A DNA stretch of 64,000 nt from Phymorhynchus buccinoides (GCA_017654935.2 CM065713.1:10371406-10435405), one strand, 5' to 3'. Numbered from the stretch's first letter, positions 9,515-23,081 are shown. Notes: generated by a model from the sequence alone, not told the origin. Numbers and translations: made by a program.

Positions 9515-10387
9515 ATGATTCATGGTCAGACGCATAGCGTTGATCATGATTCAGAAAGGTTGGTCAAAGCATTTAGCCTGTCCGACAGACCCACTAATGC
9601 TGGGCACATCAGACTAGGGACACTGTACCTTTTATTTATTTGCATCCCTCCCCACACCCTCTTTTGTGTTTTTTGTACAACTAGTTCTTCCAATCATGTA
9701 TATCTATTTAACTATGTGAAAAGTGAGAGAGAGAAAGCTCTTTGAAACAAGTGAGTTTTCATTTGGGTTTTGAAAGCGGGAAGTGCTGAATATGTTACCG
9801 TAAATATGTGAAATCAGTAATGTTATGGAATTCCTTTAATTACTGTGACCCCCAGTAACTACATGAAATTACTAAAAATCCTAGTAATTTCACGTAATTA
9901 CTGAAATCAGGCACCAGGTATTTCATTAAATTACTAAACGCCACTTCCTTGGCTAAATTTGAACGAAATTGTCACACCCAGCATGAAATTTGACTTCCTC
10001 TGATTTGATAAACATGCCTGCATGACTGCTTCCAACCCTTTGAGATGTGTGTGTCTGAAGAAATGGAAGGGTTCAAAGTTTTTTTAAGTATTGTATCTTT
10101 TAGTATTATATATTGTACAACTCTTAAACTACATTGCAATACGGAACGGAACTCCATAGCATCATCATCATCATCATCATCATTGTCATCCGCCTCATTT
10201 CCATCAATTATTTAAAATTAAAAAAAGTATCAAATTCTGTGGCTTTGCATGCCCTGCTCTCATGGTGACCTCAGTTTCGGTTTCCAATCCAGTCTGTGCC
10301 TTGGTGCGTTCGGGTCAAAGTCATGGGGATCAGTGTGTTCTGGGGAGCTGTCGGTGGACGGTCGTGGTGGCGCCCCCAGGGGGGGAC
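9515..10387. other. Non-coding stretch with one hairpin and a CAT repeat
   Basis: At 9853-9903, CAGTAACTACATGAAATTAC is followed by its imperfect inverted copy after a 7-nt loop. At 10158-10190 there is a (CAT)n run. No gene or exon is recognised. Confidence 0.5.
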
Positions 10388-10733
10388 CTCACTCTGTGAA
10401 ATTCGGGTTGCTCCCACCTGGAGAGCGCGTCGCAGCCAGAGGCGCGCCACCCATTAAAAAAAAAAAATGTGCATGCAATTTTTGTGTGACTGATGAGGAA
10501 GGTAAGGGTGGTGGTAAATTTTGACCAAGTGGCAACTTTTTTCGTTGCCACTGGGATTAACGTGTGCTAAGTGCATGGGCACACGGGACCTCGGTTTATT
10601 GTCTCGTCCGAAAGACTCCACGTTCAGACCGCAAGGCCTAGTGCAGAGTGAGAGGAAACATCCCCTGTACCCAGGTTCGAACTCGGGTTTACTTGACACG
10701 AGGCGAACGCGTTACCTCTGTGCCAATCTACAC
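10388..10733 (-). mobile_element. tRNA-derived SINE, copy 3 (most complete)
   Basis: Read on the minus strand it has a head with A-box and B-box, a middle block (GTCTTTCGGACGAGACAATA), a GGCAACG block, an A-rich stretch, and a 3' module GCGACGCGCTCTCCAGGTGG. The module then gives GCAACCCGAATTTCACAGAG. It defines the fullest family structure in this window. The terminal TAAAGTACCTAATA tail is absent. Confidence 0.88.
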
Positions 10734-11233
10734 AGCTATCTCTACAGATAGCTGAGAAGGCGACCACTACTCTGGAAGACTGGGCTGTGATTTGCATTGG
10801 AGACGTGCCTTACACTTGAGTAGTTGTTGACGTACCTTGGCTTAAAGACCCACCAGATCACGTGTCAAAATCACGGGTTTCACGTGTTTTCCCTCTTATA
10901 GCTGTTAAGAAATCTTGTTTTGACCAGGTTTGGCTACCATACAAATGCCCCCAACTTCAAAGCGAAACATCATTTTAAAGAGCAAGTTGGGTTCAAGTGA
11001 TTCCGCTGTTGGGATGATCATTGGAGTCTTTGAAGACCCACTGACCCACCACGATTAAGTCCCTTGTTTTTTTCTTGGTAACTGTGACCATGGATGCTAT
11101 ATTTTCAATGTAGTGTCCATGCTGTGACCCACATACAAATTCCTCCAATGCACCAGCTTCGGGATGAGAACTCAGAACATATTATTACGCGTGTGGCCGG
11201 GTTTTTTTAAGATTAACCCCGCCACGTGAGCAG

Positions 11234-11234
<1 letters not shown>
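10734..11234. other. No feature seen
   Basis: There is no recognisable repeat, exon or long open frame between the SINE and the large microsatellite. Confidence 0.4.
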
Positions 11235-12396
<1,162 letters not shown>

Positions 12397-12638
12397 CCCG
12401 GTTGCAAAATCTTTTGGGCAGAGGCTCGGGGTACGTACGGACCCGTATCTCGCATTCTCCAGGCTACGGCCGGTGTAGCATTCTCAAATAGGATTTGTTC
12501 TCAACATTTTCCGTTGGTGTACTATATAGCTAGAATTGGTTCTTCTGCCAACGTACCGGATGCAGATGTCTGCGCATGTGCGAAATCGATCATGACGTAC
12601 TATCAAATTTTATATTTTGAGTATTCGACACTAAATTG

Positions 12639-12707
12639 ACCCTAAGCCTGTCCCTAACCCTATTCCTATCCCTAACTCTAAACCTATCCCTAACCCTATC
12701 CCTAACA
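12639..12707 (+). repeat. Degenerate telomere-like (CCCTAA/CCTAT)n run
   Basis: About ten variants of CCCTAA, CCCTAT and CCTAAC lie directly upstream of the truncated LINE. The duplicate is at 27244-27312. The mixed units are unlike a clean telomere. Confidence 0.7.
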
Positions 12708-12709
12708 AC

Positions 12710-15077
12710 GTCTTCACTGACTTGGACCCCAGCAAGCCGGCTGCTAAAGACAAGAGGTTCTGGGCCTACATCAAACACCAGAAGGCGTCAAACGTCGGTG
12801 TGGCTCCCTTCAGAAAGGACGGCCGATTAATATCCAAGCCGGAGGAACAAGCAGAAGTTCTAAATCAGCAGTTCAAGTCTGTCTTTGGCAAGGGAGAAAC
12901 TTTCTCAGATGACGAATTTATGCAGAAAACAGGTATGCCAGACCTGAACCTCCCATCAATGGACGACATAAGCATAACAGAAAACGGGGTGATCGCGCTT
13001 CTCCAAAATCTCAACCCCCACAAAGATGCGGTCCTGATGGTGTAACACCACGAGTCCTTAAAGAACTGGCCGTAGAATGGCACCTGCACTCACTGCAATC
13101 TTCCGGTCGTCACTTGCTACGTAAAGGGCTCTGTACCAGCTGACTGGAGATCGGCATACATAACACCTATCTTCAAAAAGGGGGAACAATACGACCCAGC
13201 CAACTATCGGCCAATCTCCCTTACCAGCGTCGTGTGTAAACTGCTTGAACACATCATCGTTGGAGCAGTGATGGGGCACCTCGAGAAGCACCACATCCTG
13301 AACGAGAACCAACATGGATTCAGGGAGATCCTGTGAAACCCAACTCCTTGAATTCACAGAAGAACTGACAGCCAATTTGGAGAGCAGCAAGCAGACGGAT
13401 GTCCTCATTATGGACTTTTCGAAAGCGTTCAACAAAGTGAACCACAGCTTGCTGCTACACAAACTCCAACGCTACGGTGTCAGGGGCTCCATCCACGCAT
13501 GGATCTCCAGCTTCCTCAGGGATCGCTGCCAAGCAGTCCTGGTAGAAGGCTCAAGATCTGCCTTTGTTGATGTCACGTCAGGAGTTCCCCAGGGGTCAGT
13601 GCTAGGACCATGTTTGTTCCTGGCCTACATTAATGACCTGCCAGACAGACTGACATCAAAAGCTAGACTGTTTGCTGACGACACCGCAGCCTACAGGATG
13701 ATCTCCTCCATCCAAGACCAGGACCAGCTACAAGAAGACCTCCACTGCCTTGCGGTTTGGGAGAAGAGCTGGAGCATGGAGTTTCATCCTGCCAAGTGCC
13801 AGGCCATCCAAGTCACCAGGAGCAGGAGCCCCCTTCAGTTCTCATACGTTCTGCACGGACATACCCTGGAGATTGTGAGGGAGGTCAAGTACCTCAGAGT
13901 CGGTATCAACAGCGAGATCACCTGGGACTCACACGTCAACAACATCAGTGCCAAGGCCAACAAGACCCTAGGATTACGCAATCTGAAGATCAGCAGCAGC
14001 AGTATCAAGGAACGGGCTTACAAAGCCTTCGTACGTCCCTTGCTTGAATATGCGTGTGCTGTCTGGGATCCGTACACAGAGGAGAGCATTGGCAAGCCGG
14101 AAGCGGTCCAGCGCAGGGCAGCTCGCTTTGTGCTGAACCAGTATAGGCCGACGTCTAGTGTGAGCAGAATGCTGGACAAGCTAGGCTGGGAAACGCTGGA
14201 GAGCAGACGGCAGAGGACCAGGCTCTCCATCCTGTACAAGATCAGCACTGGGGCTGTCCACTGCCCCGGCCTACATGCAAAGCTGGTACCACTTCCTCAT
14301 CGGCAACGGCGTGGACACCATCTCCAGTTCCAACGCATCCAGTGCCGCACCAAATATCGGTCAAACTCTTTTCTCCCAAGGACCATCAGGGAGTGGAACG
14401 ACCTGCGGCAGGACACCCTCGACACCTTCACTGCTGACGCCCCCTGTGTGTTAGTAATGCAGGACCAACAATAATCCATCAAGCGCCCCTTCCCCCTCCC
14501 CCCCCCCCCCCCTCCCCCCCCCCCTTCAGCTTCCCCCTCCACCCTCTGTCCCTTCAATATTAGTTAAGCAGGCATGTCCTCAGTAAAGAACAAGGCTGAC
14601 CGGCCCCCATTTTTCAGTCTGTTTTTTTTTTTTTCAAAGGAGCCAGAATGGTCAATATACTGACTGTTGGCCCTGAAGAGAAGAAGATAAAGAAACTCTT
14701 AGCACATGCGCAGACATGTTGAGAACAAATCTATTTTGAGAACGCCACACCGGTACGGCGTTCAATCGTGGGACGCATAAATCGCGCGCAAAAATTAATG
14801 TCTTCAAACAGCAGTGTCCCATATGGCCTTTGGCCGAGAGGACGTAAAACATATTCTCTCATGTCTTCAAAAACTACTAACATTTAACTCTAACATGTTC
14901 CTAACCCTATTAGGGTGAAGTGTGAAAGAAACTTTTAAAGCATGTAATTACAATTTATTTTGTTCTTTTATAAATTGTTTGGTTTCTTGTGTGTATATTT
15001 GACGTGTCCGCAAGAAAATTATCCTTGTTTTTATGAGGACAAAATAAAAGTTGAGTTGAGTTGAGTTGAGTTGATTC
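12710..15077 (+). mobile_element. 5'-truncated non-LTR retrotransposon, copy 1
   Basis: A LINE lacking its endonuclease end, made of decayed reverse transcriptase coding sequence (12716-14474) and a 3' UTR of about 600 bp. The UTR has a C-rich tract (14497-14523) and the short ATATGGCCTTTGGCCGAGAGG word seen in other repeats here. It ends in a GTTGA/TTGAG pentamer tail (15053-15075). A short pentamer tail is typical of CR1/L2/Jockey-type elements. The copy at 27315-29672 is its duplicate, not an independent insertion. Confidence 0.88.
12716..14474 (+). pseudogene. Reverse transcriptase of LINE copy 1 (frameshifted)
   Basis: The frame at 12722-13045 encodes the pre-RT region (FWAYIKHQKASNVGV...). 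It breaks near 13030 with further indels to about 13130, and again near 13322, where 5 bases present in copy 2 are missing. The 386-codon frame 13314-14474 contains RT motif A (MDFSKAFNKVNH, where the usual second Asp is Asn), motif B (SGVPQGSVLGP), the catalytic motif C FADDT at about 13671-13685, and the thumb/C-terminal region (YKAFVRPLLEYACAVWDPYT). The element would have copied its own RNA at a nicked target site (target-primed reverse transcription). The clade is CR1/L2/Jockey-like by motifs, and I cannot place it more exactly. The breaks make it non-functional. Confidence 0.9.
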
Positions 15078-15304
15078 CTTACCAAGATGCGTTAAATATA
15101 CAAAATAAGAAAATGCATTTTGTTGACGAAAAACTCGACTAGCAAGATCGAATCACTGAGTTACTTACTATTCCTGAACATGGTCTGAGTGTTGCAAGAA
15201 CGCAGTACCCGTAGCCACTGTGATAATCATATAGTAATTTAGTCAACAACAGTGTCCGTGTGTGGTGTGTGTGTGCGTGTTGTGTGTGTGTGTGTGTTAA
15301 ACAC

Positions 15305-15850
15305 CCAAAACGGGACTTATAAATCCGCCGTTTTTCGACCGAATCGCTTCAAATTTGCTGTTAGCCCTTGGCTGTTTTGCTGATGGCAATGGCAACCGAG
15401 GCGGCCGTGTCCTTTTGGCCGCGGTTTTGCAAATGCCGGCGAAACGCGCATCCGCCGCCTTTTTCCCCCCGTACGGGGCGCCCTCGAAACCGTATCTTCC
15501 GGTATTTCTGGATGGATTACCTTCCCATTTGGCAGATACATACTGAGGACGAGGACTATCGCTGTGTCAAACCGAAGCGAATCGATTACTTATGGCGCAA
15601 AACAGCAGCATGAAATCAAAAACGGGCCTTATAACTCCGCTGGTTTTTTCAACCTAATTTGCGTCCAATTTGCCAGGCCCCCCCCCCCCTGGCTTGCTGT
15701 TGCTGGGGCAAAGCCTGGCAGCAAATTGAAGAGAATCGGGAGAGCGCGTCACTTTTAGAGCAGCGCCAACGGGAAATGGGGCCCTATAACTCTGCCGTTT
15801 CTTAACGGAATCGCTTCAAATTTGCTGTACTCAGCGTTACAGTACTTGGC
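15305..15850 (+). repeat. ~155-nt periodic module array (block 1, first array)
   Basis: Four degenerate copies of a motif reading TATAACTCCGCCGTTTTTCG then ACCGAATCGCTTCAAATTTG start near 15316, 15488, 15629 and 15783. They are spaced about 172, 141 and 154 nt apart. The intervening sequence is GC-rich. No protein domain is recognised. Duplicated at 29885-30370. Confidence 0.7.
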
Positions 15851-15902
15851 GTTACCGTTACTAGGCGTACTGTTACTAGGCGTTACTGTACTCGGCGTTT
15901 GC

Positions 15903-15968
15903 GCTAGTAATAATAATAATAATAATAGTAATAATAATAATAATAGCAAGAATAATAATAATAATAAT
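15903..15968 (+). repeat. (TAA)n microsatellite
   Basis: An imperfect trinucleotide run following ACTAGGCGT-type short repeats (15836-15900). The counterpart is at 30447-30510. Confidence 0.9.
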
Positions 15969-15982
15969 GAATGAAAATTCTG

Positions 15983-16110
15983 CTTAAACGTCCTCTGGTC
16001 TGGAACAGACAACATATGGGACATTAGTAGATATAAAAAAAAAAGATGGTGGGAACGATCCTGGAAGCAATGCCAGAGGCAGTGAACACCAGGAAAGTTC
16101 CGATTTTTTT
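15983..16110 (+). repeat. Dispersed ACGTCCTC...ATATGGG repeat, partial copy
   Basis: Same family as at 7405 and 25061. This copy stops after the AGTTCCGATTT word and lacks the GCCAC end. Confidence 0.7.
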
Positions 16111-16645
16111 TAACAATACAGATGTAACTCTAAAGCGCTAATATCAAGGCAGGAGAATGGGCCAATAAGTTCAGAAGGGAAAAAAATAGTAGATGATAGA
16201 AATCAAAGGGAAAAGGCAGAGTCAAAGATAGTGGCAGAATAGATAGAGGAAGTTACAAGCACAGAACATCCAGAAGGTGGGGGAACTATTTTTTATGAAA
16301 GACCCCCCGGTAACCCCACGGGGACGTACCACTCATATTGCATTCAGAATGCAAGCTCACACCCCCCCCCAAAAAAAAAAAACAACCCCAACCAAAACCC
16401 CCCACAAAAACAACAACAAAGACTGAAAGGAAACCATTAATGTAATGTTTAAGGCACCAGGAAGCCATTGCATTTTCTTCCTCTAAGCCTATGAAGCAAA
16501 GAAAACGAACATTCACAAACAAACAAAAACCAATAAATAACTCTCTTTTTTAATTTTTATTGCCCTAGCCTGTTAAGTGGACATTGTCATAGATCCTGTC
16601 AGTTTCTGCACTATCATCGTGGGTTGATCGATCGTGCTTGTTTAA

Positions 16646-17210
16646 AGGGGCACCCTGACGGATGAGTTTTTGTAAGAAACACGTCCAGATATCACCAGGA
16701 AAACACCCTTTTACAGAGATTGCTTGTGGTTTCCTTGAAATCAAACCGTCCAAATTGGCGATTCCTCCTTGGCGGAGGGTGCTGGAAGTCAAATTATTTA
16801 ACCCAAAGAGAAGGCGTGTGCCGTCTCTTTTCTAACGGCCGCCAAATCGTTTGCACGAAATTTTCGCAATACAAGCCTTTTTTTTCTTTTTTACTTTTTT
16901 TTTATACAGTTTATCTAAAGGAGTTTCGCTCACAACAAAGGAAACAGCTCCTTTTTTTTTTTTTTTTTTTTTACTGCACTGCAAAAAAAGAAAACGCTTC
17001 AACCACAATGAGTGACCTCCACCCACCCCATCCAAAATGGCTACTCGTTCCGGCATCTCCGCCAAGGAGGAATCTCCGTTTTGACGGTTTAATTTCTAGG
17101 AAACAAGAGCAAAGTGAGTGTTACGATCCTTGAAAAAAGGCTGTCGTGCTTTCTGGGTGTGATCCTTGATGTGTTTCTTGCAAACAAATCATCCGCCAGG
17201 GTGCCCCTTT
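16646..17210. mobile_element. Long-TIR element family L, copy 1 (TTAA-associated)
   Basis: Starts after TTAA with AGGGGCACCCTGACGGATGA and ends with the inverted form of the same sequence. Subterminal homology (AAGAAACACGTC, GAGCAAAGTGA, GGTTTCC-TAGAAATCAAACCG) continues about 150 bp into each side. The centre has T-rich runs. The family has members at 23082, 31169 and 37132. No transposase is seen. Left TTAA is clear; the right flank here reads TTGAAC. Confidence 0.82.
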
Positions 17211-17217
17211 GAACATG

Positions 17218-17450
17218 TTGACTTGACTGCCACCGACAACGTTATCACCATACTGACCTGATGACAATCACTGATGATGTCATCAGATGAAGAGGAATAA
17301 CCCTGATAATGCTGGCTGTTTGCTCTAACACAGTCAAAAGAGTTATATCCCTAGAACCATTTTGCCAGATTGGCTTCATCAGTTATTCTTTTTCATGTCA
17401 TGATTTGTACAATATTTTTTTCTTGAATTTTCTCTGGCAATCAAGGGGGG
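17218..17450. mobile_element. piggyBac-type MITE P2 (block 1 copy, damaged left end)
   Basis: The counterpart at 31706-31925 is flanked by TTAA and has CCCCTTGACTGCCA ends. Here the right end (TCTGGCAATCAAGGGGGGTTAA) is kept, but the left TTAA-CCCC has been replaced by GAACATGTTGA. Confidence 0.75.
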
Positions 17451-17940
17451 TTAACAATTTTAAATGTAGAAATCGGGGCAGTGGGTGGATGCTTCGTTGC
17501 GTCAATTCGGGGAGCTGGCATGGACGACCCAGCCCCCCCCCCCCTTCCCCTCCACGCAGTATCCCTGTGTGTGGGGATACCGGGGGGTCTTTTGCATAAA
17601 TTGTTCCCCCACCTTCTGGAAGGTCTGTGCTTGCAACTTCTTCTAACGTGCCACTCTCTGTGAACTCTGCCTTTTCACTTTGCTTTCTGTCATCTACTAT
17701 CTTTCTGACTTTAATTGATCCAATACATTATTGGCCCGATTCTCCTTCCTTCCCTCCGTCCCGAAAGAAATTTAAATTTTTTTTTTTCTTCAGATAATTT
17801 TCTCATTTGAGCTCCTCTGAAATCGGAATGTGATCGGCTGTATGCAGCGGGGGAGACCAGTGAAAACAGAACACCGGACACATAAACCCGTACCTTTACC
17901 CGTTATGGCCATATGGCATGGGGAACACAGAAGAAGACAT

Positions 17941-18112
17941 GAGAAGAAGTTTAGAAATGTCAGGGAAAACTAGGTTCAAGTTCATCAACACTGTAAGCCA
18001 AACTGTCGTTTCGGACTATGACTGCCGGTTAGCGGAAACGGGCATCTGCAATAGAGTCTTTCTTTCTTCTGTGTACTCATCAACTTTTGTGTGTGTGTGG
18101 TGTGTGTGCTGT

Positions 18113-18155
<43 letters not shown>

Positions 18156-18372
18156 TGTATTTTGACCGGTTTCATGTTAGATGTTATATAGGGTAAGGGA
18201 TAAGTTTAGTGTCAAATGTGAATACGAAACATGTTAATGTCAATTAAATGTCTTTTTTCTTTATGTGTTGCATCTCAATCATCATCACCACCACCAACAA
18301 CATCATCATATCTCATTACACCATCATCATCATCATAACCATGTTTGTTCTGTGTTGGCGTGTTGTTTTTAA
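17941..18372. other. Intervening DNA with a (TG)n tract
   Basis: The tract 18086-18159 is (TG)n interrupted by GGTG. At 18276-18340 there are CATCAT/CACCAC runs. Nothing coding is recognised. Confidence 0.6.
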
Positions 18373-18740
18373 CCCTTTCCACTGCCAAAGTCGCATTTTA
18401 AGCACCACAGTGATTTGACACCTATGTCTCTAAAAGGCAATCAACTTTTGGCGTCTATTTATACAAAAGACCCTGTGGTCTTAGTTTGGGAGAAGTAAGG
18501 ATATATCTTATTTAGATATATGATCACAGTGATTTGACACCTATATCCCTAAAAGGCATCAAATTGGGGTCTATAATCCAAAAAGACCCTGTTGTCTTAG
18601 TTTTTTGGGAAATAAGGGTAGACCTTATTTTATATATTATGTCACAGAAGAATCTCCCAATACTGCAGATGGATGTTATTCTCTACCCAGGTATATTTAA
18701 TGGGACAATTTTGGCTGAAATATGGCTGGCGGTGAAAGGG
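18373..18740. mobile_element. piggyBac-type MITE P1 with internal duplication (block 1)
   Basis: Left end TTAA|CCCTTTCCACTGCCAAAGTC and right end GGCTGGCGGTGAAAGGG. The right target site is altered (TAAC). TTAA targets and CCCTTT-start ends are the mark of piggyBac-superfamily elements. An internal unit of ~120 bp (CACAGTGATTTGACACCTAT...AGTAAGG) is tandemly duplicated, whereas the 47.1-kb relative has it once. Confidence 0.85.
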
Positions 18741-18867
18741 TAACATAATCCAAGACTAGAAGGCTAAGCCAATCTTGAATCAATGTTGATTTGCTTGTGC
18801 ACTAATTCTCTCCACCACTGTTGTTGGGTTACTGTATGAGTGATGAGTGATATCTAGGCGCACCTGG

Positions 18868-18975
18868 TGATATTGGCTGGCGCCCCGCTGGGCCTGCGAC
18901 GCGCTCTCCATGTGGGAGCAACCCGAATTTCACAGAGACGCCTCTGTGACTATAAAGTACCAAATACAAAATAAT
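18868..18975 (+). mobile_element. 5'-truncated SINE (3' module only), block 1
   Basis: Only the 3' module of the SINE family is present: GCGACGCGCTCTCC, GCAACCCGAATTTCACAGAG, GCCTCTGTGACTATAAAGTA, then an AATA-rich tail. The Pol III head is missing. Confidence 0.85.
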
Positions 18976-19269
18976 AATAGGCAGGTCCCTGGATCATCCT
19001 TTTTTTTTGAGGATGAACCTTGGTCTGTCTGAGTGTGGCTGTTGTTCATACCTTGCTAGGCGACTTTGGTGCCGTAAATAACTTTTAGTGAAGGGAGTTC
19101 AGATTACAGAGATAGTTACCTTTCTTTACTCTAATATTACCTTAATTACAAGGCTTACTACTATTACCTTCGTCACTGTGAATGAAGTTGAAATGAACAT
19201 CAAGCTGATTGCTCTGTCTTGGCCCACTGTTTCGCTTTGCCTTTGAAATGTAGGGGAAATGTTGTTTGG

Positions 19270-19272
<3 letters not shown>

Positions 19273-19303
<31 letters not shown>

Positions 19304-19318
19304 CTGTCCTATCTCTCT

Positions 19319-19370
<52 letters not shown>

Positions 19371-19380
19371 CTCTCTCTCC
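19273..19380 (+). repeat. (CT)n microsatellite
   Basis: An interrupted (CT)n tract, much longer than its counterpart at 33503-33526 in block 2. Confidence 0.95.
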
Positions 19381-19559
19381 CTCCGTGCGCGTAACAGCGT
19401 GCGTGTGTGGTGTGTGTGCCAGAGGACGGGTATTAACTGTCGTGCATACTTCACATGTGTGTGTGTGTTGATTTATGATGTTTGTATTTAAAAACATTGA
19501 ATGAGGAATAGTTATCTTGCTGAATTTGTGTCCACTTTTGTCATTGGTTCAACGGGGAA

Positions 19560-19748
19560 TGCGAGAGAGAGAGGTAAGGAGGGAGAGGAGAGAGGGAGAG
19601 GAGAGAGAGAGCGAGAGGAAGAGAGGAGAGAGAGAGCGGGCGAGAGAGAGAGAGAGAGAGTAGGGAAAGGGAGAGAGTGTTAGATTGAGAGAGAGTGAGA
19701 GAGAGCGTATAGGAGAGAGAGCGGGGGGGAGAGAGAGAGAGGAGAGAG
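19560..19748 (+). repeat. Interrupted (GA)n microsatellite
   Basis: A purine-rich GA/GGA/GC-interrupted tract. The counterpart in block 2 (33691-33850) is cleaner and carries GACA variants. Confidence 0.95.
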
Positions 19749-19884
19749 TAAACTTGTCCAAAGGAAGAAAATTTTCCATTGCTAATCCAGTAGCTTATTC
19801 ATCATCATCTAGTCAAAAGCCAAGTGTCAGTTCCGGTGTGTGTTGTGTGTGTGTTGTGTGTCTGTGTGTGTGTGTGTGTGAACA

Positions 19885-20335
19885 CAGAACGGGCTTTATA
19901 ACTCCAACGTTTTTCGACCGATTCGCTCTTTTCAGAGTTTGCTGTGATCCCTAACGGTGCCGATGGCAACGGCAACCGGGGCGGCAGTGTCATTTGCGCG
20001 GGTTTGGCAAATGCGCGAAACACGCATCCACCCGACCCTCTCGTCGCCCGTATCTCCTGTGTTTCTGGACCGATTGCCTTCGAATTTGGCAGGAAGATGT
20101 CCGGGGAAGGGGACTATTTGTTGTGCTAAACCGGAAGCGAATCGATGTAGAAATGCCGGAGATACGGGCGCCGAAAGACCGCTTCACGTTTTCACAAACC
20201 GAGGCGTAACCAGACCCGACATGGACTCGAGATTTGGAACATGCGTGACCATGGATAGTGACTATCGTCGTGCAAAAATTCAACAGCAGCCTGTTTCATA
20301 AACGCGCGCTATAACCCGATTTACATTTGTGCAGT
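19885..20335 (+). repeat. ~155-nt periodic module array (block 1, second array)
   Basis: Related to the array at 15305, with CTTTATAACTCC near 19893 and GCCCGTATCTCCTGTGTTTC near 20047. An inverted word GGAGATACGGGCGCC near 20157 could pair with the upstream GGCGCCCGTATCTCC-like site. The duplicate is at 33972-34390. Confidence 0.65.
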
Positions 20336-21197
20336 CCCAAAAACAAAAGCTAATTTCAATCAACACTTACTCCACACACCCCTCGCTGCTGCAGCGGACC
20401 AGTCACCGACCAGTCAACAACACAAATGAAGAGCGGATATCACTTTAACGTGGTACTAGCATCGCGCTATGTTCACAGCTAGGCCCAGGGACAGCGGGAT
20501 GTGAGCTGAGAGAGAGAGAGAGAGAGATAGACGATAAGGAGGAGATAAGAGAAGAGAGAGAGGAAGATGAGAGAGAGGAGAGGAGAGAGACAGACAGAGA
20601 GAGAGGGAGAGAGCTCATTGACGTTCGTGTGCCTGTGTGCGGTATGGTTTGGTTACGAATGTAGGGGGATGGGGTGGGGGTGGTAGTACTGCACGTCTAA
20701 GCAGAACACATTCTCAGGCGATCAAAAAACACGTGTTCACGTGTTGGGCAGCAGCAAAATCGGTTCAATTGCCTCCCAGAAACTAACGAAAACACTGTGT
20801 ACCCCGCCAGTCTACAATAAACCACATTCTGCGATGCCGTCTGTCTCAAGGGTACCACCGACATATCTGCATTGCTGCATTCCACAAGATGTGGGTGAAA
20901 AGACAGGGTTGAACACAAGACTGTCTGTTCTGTTGAAAGGCCACAATAACAAACAATGTGGGGGGCCGTCGCTGAGGTGGCAGATAAGTCCCCGAGCAAG
21001 TAAGTGGGTGGGGGAGGGGGTAGGTGTAGGAGGAGATAGCTGCCACGGTTAAAACTGCCAGTGGTTAAAACTGCCTTACAATTACAATATAAACGTACTT
21101 TCTTATTAGGCTCTTGTGTTCTCAATTCCTTTACTGCTAACATTTTGTGCCTACACGTGGATACTTGAGAGGAGAGAAGAGAGAGAGAAGAGAGAGA

Positions 21198-21234
<37 letters not shown>

Positions 21235-22480
21235 GAGAGAGAGAGAGTTCAGACGAGAGAGAGGTTGCTAGATCATGCTTTCAAGTGGTAAGATACAAGA
21301 AACATGTTTCACTTAATTCCAATTTCTTTTTCATGAGTTCGATTCTAGAAGAATGCCTATGATTTTACAAAAGTTTTTCCTTCGCATTCCTGTGTCATCT
21401 TTGACAAACTGGAAAAAAATAGAAGCTTTTATATGAACTCAGTAATGGTACTATATGATATTTTGTTTGCTCAATAACCAGCTGTCACTGATATTGTCTT
21501 CAAATATCAATGATGTGCAGGTGTCCATTATGTTGTGGTTATGAAATTTATGATTCTGAACATATTTCTTTAAAATTGGTCCCTAGCTAACGATTCGTAT
21601 GTACATAACTATAACATTAGTTGTTTCATTATTAGATATATTAAAATTAGTTTTGATTTTGTAACGATTATTAATAGTTATTTCGTTTTTGATAATCGTA
21701 GGGCATTAGGTATACAGCGTACGTAACGTTTTTAAAACTTCCTACCCTACATTGCCTCTGTTTTGTAATTTATGTTTCCGTCCTACAACCCCCTCCCCAT
21801 CGCCCCTGCTGGCTAGAAATCCTGCCCCCCACCCCCCCCTGGCTTGCAAACGTTCCTTGACGGCCGCTGAATACACAGATCGAGACACCGTGCAGATGAA
21901 TGCAGCATGCGGCTGAGTATGCTCGTTTACAAATGAAACACATGCGCACACACACTGGGACTTCTCTGTCTCCACTCTCTATCTCTCTGTACAACACCAA
22001 AGCGTGCAGTGGCACACGTGCGCACGTACGGACCGCACACACTGATATGCAGACACACTTTCTACCGTAGAAAGGCAATAAATGACTTCTCAGATCATAC
22101 ACACATGCGAACACACACACAATGCGAGGATTTCAACCCCATATACCACTAGTTTGACTCTCTCTCTCTCTCCATCTCTCTCCAACACACACACATATAT
22201 ATCAAACTGAGGAAAATGTGTAAAAACGGAAACCGCACACTAGAGACGCACATTTTTCTTTCTTCTACTATCAACAGTCTTGCCTTTCTTACTGCAGATT
22301 GATACTTCATCTTCTATCGTTTGCTATATTTAACACTCATTTTCATCCTTAAACATAATTAAATACATGCATTCAATAATAGTATAAGTAAAGGCAGAGA
22401 GTTTCTATAGGGAGAGGAGCACTGAACCATTTCCTATTGTGGGTGTGAGGACAACAACCCTGATTATGTTCCCTTTACTG
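20336..22480. other. Repeat-rich non-coding stretch of block 1
   Basis: Contains (GA)n tracts at 20506-20612 and 21172-21250. Elsewhere there are only short stop-interrupted frames. The block-2 counterpart is 34391-36530, with longer, purer (GA)n tracts. No gene is recognised. Confidence 0.6.
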
Positions 22481-23081
22481 AGATGCGCATTCTAGGGTGC
22501 CATTTGAGTGGTCAGAAGACACTTTTATTGAAGTTTTTTTGGAAGATATTATTTGTATCTGATTGTGATTATTTGGTTGTTAGACAGTGTACACTAGTGT
22601 CCAATATATTTGTTGTTAATACAATTAACACGTTTAAACCGTCAAATAAAAAAAAAACGGTTTTCTAATCTTTAACTTTGAATATCTCAAAACTATTCAA
22701 CCCATGTTTCATCATAGCAATTTGGTGCGTTAATTTTGTAAAATCTGATTGTAGAGTGGATTAGTACTTTTTTTAAAACTCACAACAGTTAGTGTTGTAT
22801 AAACGTTTGTAACTGTCAAACCGTCCAACACAATCAAACACAAAACACCCAGTTTTTCTGGCAGAAATTTAAACCCTGAACTGAATCAATAATCTTGACA
22901 AAGAGCTGCTGGAGTGCCCTACGTGCAATCCTGATATACACCCAAAACAACGTTTTAAAAAAACGTAAAAACAGTATTTTCTTGTCACTTAATATCTTAA
23001 GCTCTATATAGTTCTTTTCAAGGGCGGTTTGCTAAAAAAAAAAAAAAAAATCTTACAGTTTACAACTTTTAGAGGTCTTAA

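Larger units (their letters stand above)
16147..17760. mobile_element. Composite element with ~170-bp inverted arms
   Basis: The left arm 16147-16320 and right arm about 17560-17760 are inverted copies (GGAGAATGGGCCAATAA, AGTAGATGA, CAGAAGGTGGGGGAAC). The interior contains two TTAA-associated inverted-repeat elements placed head to tail. A related single arm lies at 841-1190, and the duplicate is at 30675-32215. It may be one large non-autonomous element invaded later, or two convergent insertions. Confidence 0.6.

Noticed and set aside
13314..14474. An intact reverse transcriptase gene
   Set aside because: The 386-codon frame lacks the N-terminal RT motifs, which lie in other frames upstream, and the endonuclease is missing. 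It is a truncated, frameshifted LINE.
17272..17290. CTGATGATGTCATCAG as a second hammerhead core
   Set aside because: It is a simple palindrome inside MITE P2 and lacks the GAAA core and a cleavage triplet.
20733..20750. Two CACGTG E-boxes (ACACGTGTTCACGTGTTG) conserved in both blocks
   Set aside because: Short motif with no gene nearby. Conservation simply reflects the block duplication.
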